This document shows, one piece after another, positions 32,064-45,912 of a DNA stretch of 64,000 nucleotides. Position 1 is the stretch's first letter. Each line of letters starts with the position of its first letter. The stretch lies in NCBI GenBank assembly GCA_029961685.1, contig JARWKL010000005.1, forward strand, positions 11,932,164 through 11,996,163. The letters run 5' to 3'. This DNA is from Aristolochia californica (lineage: Eukaryota; Streptophyta; Magnoliopsida; Piperales; Aristolochiaceae). Both the position numbers and the translations under genes were made by a program. Under the pieces are notes generated by a model. That model ran no database searches. It had not been told where the DNA came from and worked only from the letters and a program-made list of their open reading frames with translations.

Positions 32064-35000
32064 GAGTAATGAGCTATATTTTTTTTTAGAAATTACTTGT
32101 GGATTAGGAGTCAAATTTCAGTTAAATCCCATGCTCCCCCCCTTTTTCTGATGATTACAAAACCTGTTATACAAAAACTAAAAGAGTTTACAATCACTAA
32201 AAATTACAAAAAATTTTTGGAATTATCTCTCTCTGCATTTTTATATTTCCATTTTAGATGTTAGGTTTTGTTTTAAAATCCAAACATGAGTTTTCACTCT
32301 CCCTTTTTTTCTTGTAAACTAAAAGATAAGGCAAATAGACCACAACAAAATCAAAATTTTAGAGTTTATGTATGCAAAAAAATAAAAACATTAATAAATG
32401 TAAGTAACAAAAATTTATTCACCCATCACAAATGAACACCAAATTATTGTTATCCATGTTTGGGAAATTCCACTAGTATAACCCCTTATAGCGTGGAATT
32501 TTATAAGAAAGAGATTTCTAATTGATACTAACATGTTTTAAATATGGATATGCAACCATGAAACAAGTTGATGATGCAAATGACCTAAGGATCCAAGATA
32601 TTTAAGAAAACAACAAATGCTTATTAAATTCTCAAGTGAACGTGCGGTGGGATATTTTCCCGACCCAAACAAGCCAATTTTTTCCCAGTTACAAAAAGCT
32701 GACCTAATACTCATAGATCACTGTGAAGTGATTGATAGACCAATCGTGAGTAACGAGCTAGTTTTTTGTAAGAAAAGACTTGTAGATTAGAGTCAACACT
32801 CAGTTAAATCCCCTGCGCCCTCCTTTTTTCGATGTTTGTTAAATGTAATATATGAAAACTAAAACAGTTTATAATCCATAAAAATTACAAGCAGTTTTTG
32901 GAATTATCTCTCTTTGCATTTGTGCATTTCCATTTTAGATGTTAAGTTTTGTTTTAAAATTCAAACTTGAGTTTTTACTTTCCCTTTTTTCTGGTAAAGT
33001 AAAAGATAAGGCAAATAGATTACTACAAAATGAAAATTTTAGAGTTTATGTATGCAAAAAAATAAAAACAATAATAAATGCATGGAAATAAAATTTATTC
33101 ACGTACCACAAATGAACACCAAAGTATTGTTATTCATGATTGGGAAATTCCACTAGTATAACCCCTAATAGCTTAGAATTTTATAAGAAAGAGATTTTTA
33201 ATTGATCCTAACATGTTTTAAATATGGATATGCAAGAATGAAAGAAGTTGATGACGCAAATGACCTAAGGATCCAAGTCTTTTAAGGAAAACAAAAAATG
33301 CACATTAAATTCTCAAGTGAACGTGAGGAGGGATATTTACGCGAGCCAAACAAGCCATTTTTTTTCCATTTACGAAAAGCTGACCTAACTATCATAGATC
33401 ATCATTATAAAGTGATTGATCGATCAATCATGAGTAACGAGCTATATTTTTGTAAGAAATGACTTGTGGATTAGGAGTCAACAATCAGTTAAATCCAATG
33501 GTGCCTCCTTTTTCTTATGTTTACGAAACCTAATATATAAAAACTAAAAGAGTTTATAATCCCTAATAATTAAAGAGACTTTTTGGAATTATCTCTCTTA
33601 GCATTTTTTTCATATCCATTTTAGAAGTCAAGTTTGTTTTAAAATGCAAACTTGAGTTTTCACTCTTCTTTTTTCTCGTAAACTAAAAGATAAGGCAAAT
33701 AGATCACAACAAAATAAAAATTTAAGAGTTTAAGTATGCAAAAAACTAAAAAAAAATTAATATAATTAAAGAAAAAATTATTCACACACCACAAATGAAC
33801 ACCAAATGATTGTTATCCATGATTGGGAAATTCCACTAGTACAACCCCTAATAGCTTGAAATTTTATGAGAAAGATATTTCTAATTGATCCTAATATTTT
33901 TTAAATATGGATATGCAAGTAAGAAACATGTTAAAGATGCAAAAGACTTAAGGATCCACGCATTTTAAGGAGAACAACAAATGCTCATTAAATTCTCAAG
34001 TGAACGTGCGGCAGGAAATTTACTTGACCCAAACAAGCCATATTTTCCCTTTTACAAAATTTTTACCTAACAATTATAGATCATTGTAAAATGATTGATC
34101 GATCAATCATGAGTAACGAGCTATATTTTTGTAAGAAATGACTTGTAGATTTGGAGTTATCACTCAGTTAAATCCCTTGCTCCCCCCTTTTTTCGATGTT
34201 TGCAAAACATAATATATAAAAACTAAAAGATTTTACAATCCCTAAATATTAGAAAGACTTTTTGAAATTATATGTTTCTTCATTTTTGCATTTCCATTTT
34301 AGATGTCAAGTTGATTTTTAAAATCCAAACTTCAGTTTTCACTCTCCCTTTTCTCAGTTAAACAAAAAGATAAGGCAAATAGATTACAACAAAATGAAAA
34401 TTTTAGAGTTTATGGATGCAAAAAATTTAAAACAAAAATAAATTTAAGTAAAGAAAATTTATTCACACACCACAAATGAACACCAAAGTTTTGTTATCCA
34501 TGTTTGGGAAATTCCACTAATACAACCCCTAGTACCTTGGAATTTTATAAGAAAGAGATTTTTAATTGATCCTAAAAAGGTTTAAATATGGATATGCATG
34601 CATGAAACATGTTAAAGATGCAAATGACCTACGGATCCAAGGCTTTTAAGTAGAACAACAAAAGCTCATTATATTCTCAAGTGAACGTGTTGTGGGATAT
34701 TTACCTGAGCCATATAAACCTTTTTTCCCCATTTACAAAAATTTGACCTAACAATCATAGATCATTGTAAAGTGATCGATCGATCAATCATGAATAATGG
34801 GCTATATTTTTTTAAGAAATGACTTATGTATTAGGAGTCATCAGTCAATTAAAAATCCGTCGCTCCCCCTTTTTTCAATCATTGCAAAACCCAATATACA
34901 AAAATTCAAATAGTTTACAATCACTAAAAATGTCAGAGACTTTTTGGAATTATCACTTTCTACCCTTTTTAGATGTCATGTTTTGTTTTAAAATCCAAAC

Positions 35001-38000
35001 ATGAGTTTTCACTCTCCCTTTTTTCTCGTAAACACAACGATAAGGCAAATAGATCACAACAAAATGAAAATTTTAGAGTTTATGTCTGAAAAAAAAAATA
35101 TAAAGGAAGAAAATATATTCACACACTACAAACGAACACCAAAAATTTGTTTTCACCAGTACAATGCCTAATAGCTTGGAATTTGATAAGAAAAAAATTT
35201 CTAATTGATCCGAACATGTTTTGAATATGGATATGTAGGCATGAAATATGTTGAAGATGCAAATGACTTAAGGATCCAAGACTTTTAAGTAGAACAACAA
35301 ATGCTCATTACATTCTCATGTGAACTTTCGGTGGGATATTTACCCAAGCCAAATCAGCCATTTTTTTCCCATTTACAAAAACTTGAACTAAATTTCATAG
35401 ATCATTGTAAAGTGATGGATCAATCAATTGTGAGTAATGGGCAATAGTTTTTTAAGATATGACTTATGTATTAGGAGTCAACACTCAGTTAAAAATCCAT
35501 CGCCCCCCTTTTTCCTATGATTGCAAAACCTAATATATAAAAACTAAAAGAGTTTACAATCCCTAAAAATTACAAAAAAAATTTGGAATTATCTATTTTT
35601 GCGTTTGTGCATTTCCATTTTAGATGTTAAGTTTTGTTTTAAAATCCAAATTTTAGTTTTCACACTCTTTTTTCTCACAAATTAAAATATAAGGCAAATA
35701 GATCACAACAAAATGAAAATTTTAGAGTTTATGTATGCAAAAAATAAAAAACAATAATAAATCTAAGTAAAGAAGAATTTATTCGCACACCACAAATGAA
35801 CACAAAGTATTGTTATCCACAAGTACAACCCCTAATAGCTTGGAATTTTATAAAAAAAAATATTTCTAATTGATCCTAACTTTTTTTAAATAAGGATATG
35901 CAAGCATGGAAGATGCTAATGATGCAAATGACCTAAGGATCGAAGACATTTAAGGAGAACAACAAATGCTCATTAAATTCTCAAGTGAACATGCGATTGG
36001 ATATTTATGCAAGCCAAACTAGCCAATTTTTTCCCATTTAAAAAAAGCAGACCTAACAATCATAGATCATTGTAAAGTTATTGATCGATCAATCATGAGT
36101 AATGAGCTATATTTTTTTTAAGAAATGACTTGTGGATTAAGATTCAAAAATCAGTTAAATCCTCTACCCCCTTTTTCGATGATTGAAAACATAATATATA
36201 AAAACTAAAAGAGTTTACAAACCCTAAAAATTAAAAAGACTTTTTGGAATTATCTCTCTCTGCATTTTTGAAATTCCATTTTAGATGTCAAGTTTTGTTC
36301 TAAAATCCAAACTTGAGTTTTTAATCTCCCTTTTTTCTCGAAAACAAAAAGATAAGGCAAATAGATCACAACAAAATGAAAATTTTAGAGTTTATGTATG
36401 AAAAAAATTAAAATCTATACTAAATGTTTGTAAAGAAAATTTATTTACATATCACAAATGAACACCAAAGTTTTGTTATCGATGTTTGGGAAATTCCAGT
36501 AGCACAACCCCTAATATCATGGAATTTTATAAGAAAAAGATTTTTAATTGATCCTAACAAGTTTTAAATATGGATATGCATGCATGAAACATGTTACAGA
36601 TGCAAATGATCTAAGGATTCAAGATTTTTAAGTAAAACAACAAATGCACAATACATTCTTAAGTGAACGTGTGATGGGAAATTTACTCGACCCAAATAAG
36701 GCAATTTTTGCCCAACTACAAAAAGCTGACCTAACAGTCATAGATCATTGTAAAGTGATCAATCGATCAATCATGAGTAACGGGCTATATTTTTTTAAAG
36801 AAATGACAAATGTATTAGGAATCAACACTCAGTTAAAAATTTGTCGTCCCCACTTTTTTCGATGATTGCAAACCTTAATATATAAAAACTAAAAGAGTTT
36901 ACCATCCCTAAAAAATATTGAGACTTTTTGGAATTATCTCTCTATGCCTTTGTGCAATTCCATTTTAGATGTCAAGTGTTGTTTTAAAATCCAAACTTGA
37001 GTTTCACTCTTTCTTTTTTCTCGTAAATAAAAAAAAGATAAGGCAAATAGATCACAACAAAATGAAAATTTTAGAGTTTATATATGCAAAAAAAATTAAA
37101 AACAATAATAAATGTAAGTAATGAAAATTTATTCACAAAACGCAAATGAATACATAAGTTCTGTTATCCTTGTTTGTGAAATTCCATTAGTACAACCCCT
37201 AATAGCTTGGAATTTTATAAGAAAGAGATTTCTATTTGATCTTAACATGTTTTAATTGTGGATATGCATGCATGAAACAACTTGTAGATTCTAATGACCA
37301 AAGGATCCAATACTTTTAAGGAGAACAACAAATGCTCATTAAATTCTCAAGTGAACGTGCGGTGGGATATTTACTCGACCCAAACAAGCTATTTTTTTTC
37401 CATTGGCAAAAACCTAACCTAACAATTATAGATCATTGTAAAGTTATTGATTGACCAGTCATGAGTAACAAGCTATATTTTTTGTTAGAAATGACTTGTG
37501 GATTCAGATTCAACACTAAGTTAAATCCCCAACTCCCCACGATTTCCGATGTTTTCAAAACCTAATATATAAAAAACAAAAAATTTTAAAATCCCGAAAA
37601 ATTATAGAGACTTTTTGGAATTATCTCTCTCTGCGTTTGTGCATTTTTATTTTAGATGTTAAGTTTTGTTTTAAAATCCAAACTTGAGTTTTCACTCTCC
37701 TTTTTTTCAGGTAAACAAAAAGATAAGGAAAATAGATCTCAACAAAATGAGAATTTTAGAGTTTATGTATGCAAAAAACTAAAAACAATAATAAATTTAA
37801 GTAAAGGAAAAATTATTCACAGACCACAAATGAACACCAAAGTGTTGTTATCCATGTTTGGGAAATTTCACTAGTACAACCTCTAATAGCTTGGAATTTT
37901 ATAAGAAAGATTTCTAATTGATTCTAAAATGTTTTAAATATGGATATGCAAGAATGAAACATTTTGAAGATGCAAATGACCTAAGGATCTAAGCCTTTTA

Positions 38001-38339
38001 AGGAGAACAAAAATGCTCATTAAATTCTCAAGTAAACGTGCAATGGGATATTTACTCGACCCAAACAAACCATTTTTTCCCATTTACAAAATGCTGACCT
38101 AAAAATTATAGATTATTGTAAAGTGATTGATCGATCAATCATGTGTAACGAGCTATATTTTTTTTTTAAATGACTTGTGGATTTGTTGCTACCACTCAGT
38201 TAATTCCCTTGATCCCCCCTTTTTGTGATGTTTGTAAAACCTAATATATAAAAATTAAAAGAGTTTACAATCCGTAAAAGTTACTAAGATTTTTTGGAAT
38301 TATCTCTCTCTGCATTTCTCCATTTCCATTTAAGATGGT

Positions 38340-40760
38340 AAGTTTTTTTCTAAAATCCAAACTTGAGTTTTCACTCTCCCTTTTTTCTCGTAAACAAAAA
38401 GATAAGGCAAATAGATCACAACAAAATGAAAATTTTAGAGTTTATGTATGCCAAAAATTAAAAAAATAATAATAAATGTAAGTAAAGAAAATTTATTCAC
38501 GCACTAGCAATGAACACCAAAGTTTTGTTGTCCATGTTTGGGAAATTCCACTAGTACAACCATTAATAGCTTGAAATTTTATAAGAAAGAGATTTCTAAT
38601 TGATCCTAGCATGTTTTAAATATGGATATGCATGCATGAAAATTTTTGAAGATGCAAATGACCTAAGGATCCAAGAATTTAAGTAGAACAATAAATTCTT
38701 ATTAAATTCTCAAGTGAATGTGCGGTGGGATATTTACTCGAGCCAAATAAGCCATTTTTTTTCCATTTACAAAAAGCTGACATAACAAACATAGATCATT
38801 GTAAAGTGATTGATTGATCTATCATGTGTAACAAGCTATATTGTTTTAAGAAATGAACACCAAAGTTTTGCTTCCCATTTAAGAAAAGCTGACCTATATT
38901 TACCTCCCCCCCCCCCCCCCCCCCCACCCCATTTTTTCGATTATTGCAAAACCTAATATATAAAAACAAATGAGGTTACAATACCTAAAAATTACAGAGA
39001 CTTTTTGGAATTTGCTCTCTTTGCATTTGTGTAATTCCTTTTTATATGTCAAGTTTTGTTTTAAAATCCAAACTTGAGTTTTCACTCTCCCCTTTTTTCT
39101 CATAAGCAAAAAGATAAGGCAAATAGATCACAACGAAATGAAAATTTTAGAGCTTTTTTCTAAAATCCAAACTTGAGTTTCACTCTCCCTTTTTTCTTGT
39201 AAACAAAAAGATAAGGCAAATAGATCACAAAAAAATAAAAATTTTAGAGTTTATGTATGCCAAAAACTAAAAAAAATAATAAATGTAAGTAAAGAAAATT
39301 TATTCACGTACTAGAAATGAACACCAAAGTTTTGTTGTCCATGTTTGGGAAATTCCACTAGTACAACCATTAATAGCTTGAAATTTTATAAGAAAGAGAT
39401 TTCTAATTGATCCTAGCATGTTTTAAATATGGATATGCATGCATGAAACATTTTGAAGATGCAAATGACCTAAGGATCCAAGAATTTAAGTAGAACAATA
39501 AATTCTTATTAAATTCTCAAGTGAATGTGCGGTGGGATATTTACATGAGCCAAATAAGTCATTTTTTTCCATTTACAAAAAGCTGACCTAACAAACAAAG
39601 ATCATTGTAAAGTGATTGATTGATCTATCATGTGTAACAAGCTATATTGTTTTAAGAAATGAACACCAAAGTTTTGTTTCCCATTTAAGAAAAGTTGACC
39701 TATATTTACCTTCCCCCCCCCCCCCCCCCCTCCCCCCCCACCCCATTTTTTCGATTATTGCAAAACCTAATATATAAAAACAAATGAGGTTACAATACCT
39801 AAAAATTACAGAGACTTTTTGGAATTTTCTCTCTCTACATTTGTGTAATTCCTTTTTAGATGTCAAGTTTTGTTTTAAAATCCAAACTTGAGTTTTCACT
39901 CTCCCCTTTTTTCTCGTAAGCAAAAAGATAAGGCAAAAAGATCACAACAAATGAAAATTTTAGAGTTTTTTTCTAAAATCCAAACTTGAGTTTTCACTCT
40001 CCCTTTTTTCTCGTAAACAAAAAGATCAGGCAAATAGATCACAACAAAATGAAAATTTTAAAGTTTATGTATGCCAAAAATTAAAAAAATAATAATAAAT
40101 GTAAGTAAAGAAAATTTATTCACGCACTAGAAATGAACACCAAAGTTTTGTTGTCCATGTTTGGGAAATTCCACTAGTACAACCATTAATAGCTTGAAAT
40201 TTTATAAGAAAGAGATTTCTAATTGATCCTAGCATGTTTTAAATATGGATATGCATGCATGAAGCAATTTGAAGATGCAAATGATCTAAGGATCCAAGAA
40301 TTTAAGTAGAACAATAAATTCTTATTAAATTCTCAAATGAATGTGCGGTGGGATATTTACACGAGCCAAATAAGCCATTTTTTTCTATTTTAAAAAAGTT
40401 GACCTAACAAACAAAGATCATTGTAAAGTGATTGATTGATCTATCATTTGTAACAAGCTATATTGTTTTAAGAAAGGAACACCAAAGTTTTGTTTCCCAT
40501 TTAAGAAAAGCTTACCTAAATTTAACTCCCCCCCACACCCCATTTTTTCGATTATTGCAAAACCTAATATATACAAACAAATGAGGTTACAATACCTAAA
40601 ATTTACAGAGACTTTTTGGAATTTGCTCTCTCTGCATTTGTGTAATTCCTTTTTATATGTCAAGTTTTGTTTTAAAATCCAAACTTGAGTTTTCACTCTC
40701 CCTTTTTTTCTCGTAAGCAAAAAGATAAGGCAAATAGATCAAAACCAAATGAAAATTTTA
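38340..40760. repeat. Local higher-order variant of the satellite, ~812-bp unit x 3
   Basis: Three successive units are longer and much more alike than other neighbours. The phrase AGTTTTTTTCTAAAATCCAAAC or its near copy begins near 38,342, 39,153 and 39,967. Each unit has a duplicated ~130-bp segment (TTTTCACTCTCCC...GATAAGGCAAATAGATCAC appears twice) and a rearranged stretch AATGAACACCAAAGTTTTGYTTCCCATTTAAG ahead of the C tract. Landmark spacing rises to 805-815 bp here. This points to recent amplification of one rearranged monomer. Confidence 0.88.
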
Positions 40761-43497
40761 GATTTTATGCATGCAAAAAATTCAAAAAAATAACACATGT
40801 AAGTGAAGAAAATTTATTCACTTACCACAAATGAACACCAAAATTTTGTAATCCATGTTTGGGAAATTCTATTAGTACAACCCCTAATAACATAGAATTT
40901 TATAAGAAAGAAATTTCTATTGATCCTAACATGTTTTAAATATGGATATGCATGCATGAAACATGTTGAAGATGTAAATGACCTAAGGATCCAAGACTTT
41001 TAAGTAGAACAACAAATGCTTATTAAATTCTCAAGTGAACGTGCGGAGGGATATTGCCCTGAGCCAAACAAGCCATTTTTCCCATTTACAAAAAGTTGAC
41101 CTAATAATCATAGATTATTGTAAAGTTATAGATCGATCAATCATGAGTAACGAGCTATATTTTTGTGAGAAAGGACTTGTGGATTAGAGTCAACACTCAA
41201 TAAAATCCCCTGATCCCCCCTTTTTTTGGTATTTGCAAAACCTAATATATAAAAACTAAAAGAGTTTACAAACCATAAAAATTACAGAGGCTTTTTGGAA
41301 TTATCTCTTTTTGCGTTTGTTTATTTCCATTTTAGATGTTAAGTTTTGTTTTAAAATCCAAACTTGAGTTTTCACTCTCCCTATTTTTCTCATAAACTAA
41401 AAGATAAGGCAAATTGATCACAACAAAATGAAAATTTTAGAGTTTATGTATGCAAAAAATTTAAAAAAATTAATAAATATGTACAGAAAAATTTATTCTC
41501 ACATGAAAAATTAACACAAAAGTATTGTTATCCATGTTTGGGAAATTCCACTATTACAACCCCTTGTAGCATGGAATTTTATAAGAAAGAGATTTTTAAT
41601 TGATCCTAACATGTTTTAAATATGGACATACATGCATGAAACTAGTTGATGATGTTAATGACCTAAGGATCCAAGACTTTTAAGGACAACAACAAATGCT
41701 CATTAAATTCTCAAGTTAACGTTAGATGGGATATTTACCCAACCTAAACAAGCCATTTTTTTCCCATTTACAAAAACCTGACCTAACAATCATTCATCAT
41801 TGTAAAGTGATCAATCGATCAATCATGAGTAACGGGCTATAGTTTTTTTAAGAAATAACTTATGTATTAGGAGCCAACACTTAGTTAAAAATCAGTCGCC
41901 CCCACTTTTTTCAATGATCGCAAAACTTAATATATAAAAACTAAAAGAATTTACAATCCCTAAAACTTATAGAGACTTTCCTTTTTCCCGTAAATAAAAA
42001 GATAAGGCAAATAGATCACAAAAAAATGAAATTTTTAGAGTTTATGTATGCAAATAATAATAATAATAATAAATGTAAGTGAAGTAAATTTATTCACACA
42101 CCACAAATGAACACCAAAGTATTGTCATCGTGTTTTGGAAATTCACTAGTACAACCCCTAATAACTTGAAGATGAAATAATGACCTAAGGATCCATGCCT
42201 AGGGAAATTTCTCATTGATCCTAACTTTTTTTAAAATGGATATGCAAGCATGAAACATGTTGAAGATCCAAATGACCTAAGGATCCACGCCTTTTAAGGA
42301 AAACAACAAATGCTCATTAAATTCTCAATTGAACATGCGGTGGGATATTTACCCTACCCAAACAAGCCATTTTTTCCCATTTGCAAAAAGTTGACCTAAC
42401 AATTCTATATCATTTTAAAGTGATTGATCGATCAATCATTAGTAACGAGCTATATTTTTGTAAGAAATGACTTGAAATTATCTATTTCTGCATTTGTACA
42501 TTTCCATTTTAGATGTTAAGTTTTGTTTTAAAATCCAAACTTGAGTTTTCACTCTCCCTTTATTCACGTAAACTAAAAGACAAGGCAAATAGATCACAAC
42601 AAAATGAAAATTTTAGAGTTTATGTATGCAAAAAATTAAAAACAATAATAAGTTTAAGTAAAGAATTTTTGTCGCACACCACAAATGAATTGTTATCTAA
42701 GTTTGAGAAATTCCACTAGTACAACACCTAATAGCTTGGAATTTTATAAGAAAGAGATTTCTAATTGATCCTAACATTTTTTAAATATGGATATGAAAGC
42801 ATGAAACATGTTGAAGATGCAAATAACCTAAGGATCCAAGCCTTTTAAGGAGAACAAAAAATAGTCATTAAATTCTCAAGTGAACGTGCACAAGGTTATT
42901 TACCCACTCCAAACAAGCCATTTTTTTTCCATTGACAAAAAGCTGACCTAACAATTATAGATCATTGTAAAGTGATTGATCGATCAATCATGAGTAACGA
43001 GCTATTTTTTGTAAGAAATGACTTGTGGATTTGGAGTTGCCACTCAGTTAAATCCTTTGCTCCCGCCTTTGTTTGATGTTTGTAAAATGTAATATATAAA
43101 AACTAAAACAATTTACAATCCCTAAAAATTATGGAGACTTCTTGAAATTATCTCTATCTGCATTTTTGCATTTCCATTTTAGGTGTAGAGTTTTTTTTAA
43201 AAATTTAAACTTGAGCTTTCACACTCCCTTTTTTCTCGTAATAATAAAGATAAGGCAAATAGATCACAATGAAATGAAAATTTTAGTGTTTATGTATGCA
43301 AAAAAATATAATAATAAGACATGAGGAAAAGAAAATTATTTACAGACCATAAATGAACACCAAAGTTTTGTTATCCATGTTTGGGAAATTCCACTAGTAC
43401 AACCCCTAATAGCTCGGAATTTTATAGGAAAGAGATTTCTAATTGATCCTAACATGTGTTAAATATGGATATGCATGCATGAAACAAGTTGAAGATG

Positions 43498-44337
43498 TGT
43501 TGAGGACTTAGTATCTTACCGAGTCACCCAAAGGAGAAGCTCTGAGTCACTGAGTTAAATGCTTTATTTCCATGTTGTTTAAAATTCATTTTTTATGCAT
43601 TATTTAAGGTTAAGTGCCACAAGGGCAGAATTGTAAAAATAAACCCTAAAACTATGTTGGCGTCAACCCTTCTTAGAGGGGAAGGAGAACCAGAAAAGGC
43701 AAGTCATGAATTAGGTTAAATAGGGTTTGGAGTTCTCCTTGACGAACTCTAGGGTTGGGAGGTCTCCTTGACGAGCTCCAAGTCTAGGTTCCCTCTTGAA
43801 TTTGAGTTTTCTTCCTTCTCTCTTTGATTTCTATTTTACCTTGCTCTTCGTCGAAAACAAGGGGGCCTTCTTTTCCCTTTTCTGAGCTCAACCAGAGGCT
43901 TTAGCCTCTCATCCGTCCACAACAGCAAGAGAAGGTATTTCTCTCTCTTTATGAGCAAAGGTAGACGCTTTCCTGCCCCTATAACAAGAGCAGCCAAATT
44001 CAGAGGTTCTTCAGCCTCAAAGTTAGCAAGCAGCAAGGTTAGGGACTCCTAACCTCTGATCCGAGGGCTGTCCAAGTTAAAGGCTTTTCAGCCCCTAACC
44101 CAAACAGCAGCAGGGAAGTTTCTAACCCCTCTCAGCCATGAGCAGCAAGGGGCCTTTCCCCTCCTGTCCGAGCACCAACAAGGGCTCCCTGCCCCTTACC
44201 GAGAATAATAGTCTAGGTGCAAAAAGGAGGTTACTTTCTTCCTATCTGAAAGCAGCAACTCTCTCTCTCTCTCTCAACTCTAGATTTACCAATCCTATGC
44301 TGAGTTACTCGATCCATGAACAGGGACAATAACAACG
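43498..44337 (+). repeat. Gypsy-2 5' LTR
   Basis: Starts TGTTGAGGACTTAG; contains repeated GAGTCACCCAAAGGAG/GAGTCACTGAGTTAA motifs near the left end and AGCAGCAAG-rich, CT-rich sequence to the right. It aligns along its length with 52,266-53,079. Confidence 0.93.
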
Positions 44338-44350
44338 TGGTATCAAATCA
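44338..44350 (+). other. Gypsy-2 primer-binding site
   Basis: TGGTATCAAATCA directly follows the LTR; a decayed tRNA-iMet site (canonical TGGTATCAGAGC). Confidence 0.8.
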
Positions 44351-44359
44351 GGATAACAT

Positions 44360-45400
44360 GGGGAATACATCCAGCAAAGAAGAACTGTGAATCATAATCA
44401 GAGAGATGCAAGATGCACATGCTGAACAATGGGAGAGACTGGACAGTTATGGGTCGCAGCTGGAACAACTTCTTGGAATTAGCTTGCAACTCCATCGACT
44501 CACTAGCTTGATGTTTGATAGTAGGGTAGAGAGACACTACCGCACGTTGAAGGGGGGAGAATAATTCGCATAGCTGAAGGGAGGAGCAATTTGCTGGGTG
44601 CACCGCTTTCCATGCACTGCACGGTGGAGGAACAATACCCTGGTATACAAAATTGGAGTTTCCTACATTTACTGGGTTAGTCGATCCCTTAATTTTGTTG
44701 CATAGATGTGAGATTTTTTTTTTCAAATCAAGGGACTGCTGAGTTTGACAAGGTAGGACTAGCCGCCTTCCACATGCTAGAGGAGGCACAACTCTGGTTT
44801 CATCAAGAGGAACTATAAAGATTAGTGCTGGATTGGGAAGAATGTAAAGATTTATGCACAATTAGATTTGGCTCTCCCGCCCATAGCAACCCTTAGGAGA
44901 TTTGGTGTTGTTGCAGCAAACCGCGTCTGTTGAATTGTATCAAAAATAGTTCAAGAAAAATTAGCTCGAGCTGGCCGAGTGGTACGAGTCGACCTGCAGG
45001 TCAACTTATTTATAGTAGACCTCAATGAATCTCTCCGATTAGAGGTTAAACTTCACTCACCTTCTGATTTTGCTCGGGACATGAATTTAGCTAGAGCAAT
45101 GAGACAAAGGCTACGACTTCAACATCGAAGACCAATTTGGTAAGGGGATCGGAACACTTCCATGCAGTGGCAAGGGAGGCAAAGTACATCCCCTTAGGGC
45201 GCACATCCAGCATTAACTCTGCCCTGAAATAATCCGATAACTACTCTAACAATCGATACATGCCCTAGTAATCCACCAGATCAGTGCAACAGAAAATTAA
45301 CAAGTTTGGAGATGGCGGAAAGGAGGTCCAAGAACCTGTTTTACAATTGTGATGAACCATACAGGGCAGGCCACCATTGTAAATAGTTATTCTGGCAAGA
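44360..45400 (+). pseudogene. Gypsy-2 gag, heavily decayed
   Basis: The ATG at 44,360 begins the gag region, but no frame stays open. Recognisable pieces are EFDKVGLAAFHMLEEAQLWF (about 44,735-44,795), the segment with IRFGSPAHSNP and a YQK-type end (44,860-44,950), MNLARAM (45,080-45,105), and a zinc-knuckle-like FYNCDEPYRAGHHCK (45,342-45,385). This is the same gag type as in Gypsy-1. Confidence 0.78.
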
Positions 45401-45504
45401 ACTAGAGGAAGCCAATGAAACAAACTACAGTGATGGTCCTATTGAGGAAGACCCACCAAAAATCTCTTTGAATGCCAATACTGGGCAGAAATCTGCCAAA
45501 ACTA

Positions 45505-45912
45505 TGCAAGTCAGAGCTCGAGTCATGGACCAGGAACTCATAGGACTCGTGGATTCCAGAAGCACACATAATTTTCTCAGTTTAACAGCTGCTCAACATC
45601 TTTGACTACAGATCTACCCACACCCAACAACCACGGTTTTAGTGGCCAATGGGGAGAAAGTCCTAGCTATGGGATCAGCAAAGTGGTAAAGTTTTCAATT
45701 GGTACGACTTTATTTCATACAGGATTTTTTGTCATACCTTTGGCAGGATTTGATATGGTATTGGGCATCAAATGGTTACAAACTTTGGGACCCATCTTGT
45801 GGGACTTATATGATTTAACTATGACCTTTGCAATGGACGAACGCCAAGTGCTATTACAGGGCAGTCATGTGGACAATCCCCACCAACTTCATACCATTCA
45901 CACACAGGACCA
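45505..45912 (+). pseudogene. Gypsy-2 protease, cut by the TRIM
   Basis: Matches the Gypsy-1 protease: GLVDSRSTHNFLS (about 45,540-45,590), where the invariant Gly after Asp-Ser of the retropepsin motif is Arg. This is followed by a stop, then VANGEKV, VIPLAGFDMVLGIKWLQTLGPILWDL. It ends at the TRIM target site GACCA. The change in the active-site motif would by itself inactivate the enzyme. Confidence 0.82.

Larger units (their letters stand above)
25255..43497. repeat. Main ~675-bp satellite array, 27 landmark copies
   Basis: AT-rich monomers of mostly 630-690 bp repeat head to tail. Using the block ATCATTGTAAAGTGATT plus the palindrome behind it, copies sit near 25,305, 25,986, 26,615, 27,294, 27,959, 28,614, 29,312, 30,032, 30,695, 31,374, 32,046, 32,730, 33,415, 34,094, 34,774, 35,415, 36,080, 36,755, 37,443, 38,128, 38,808, 39,613, 40,428, 41,130, 41,810, 42,424 and 42,975. 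Other conserved phrases are GACCTAAGGATCCAAG, CAAAACCTAATATATAAAAAC, GATAAGGCAAATAGATCAC and CACTAGTACAACCCCTAATAGC. A pyrimidine run CCCCCTTTTT varies greatly in length. Short open frames recur but are broken in most copies, so I treat it as non-coding. Large monomers like this occur in plant centromeric and pericentromeric DNA; that location is inference. Confidence 0.95.

Noticed and set aside
38900..40720. Minus-strand frames of 69-100 codons with similar sequence
   Set aside because: Antisense shadows of the 812-bp satellite variant, including glycine runs from the C tract.
25461..42719. Recurring plus-strand frames in the satellite (e.g. 25,461-25,781, 28,123-28,434, 37,656-37,874, 42,513-42,719) with similar Lys/Asn-rich peptides
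   Set aside because: They are the same stretch of different monomers. Most monomers carry stops or frameshifts there, starts vary, and composition is that of the repeat. No sign of protein-level conservation.
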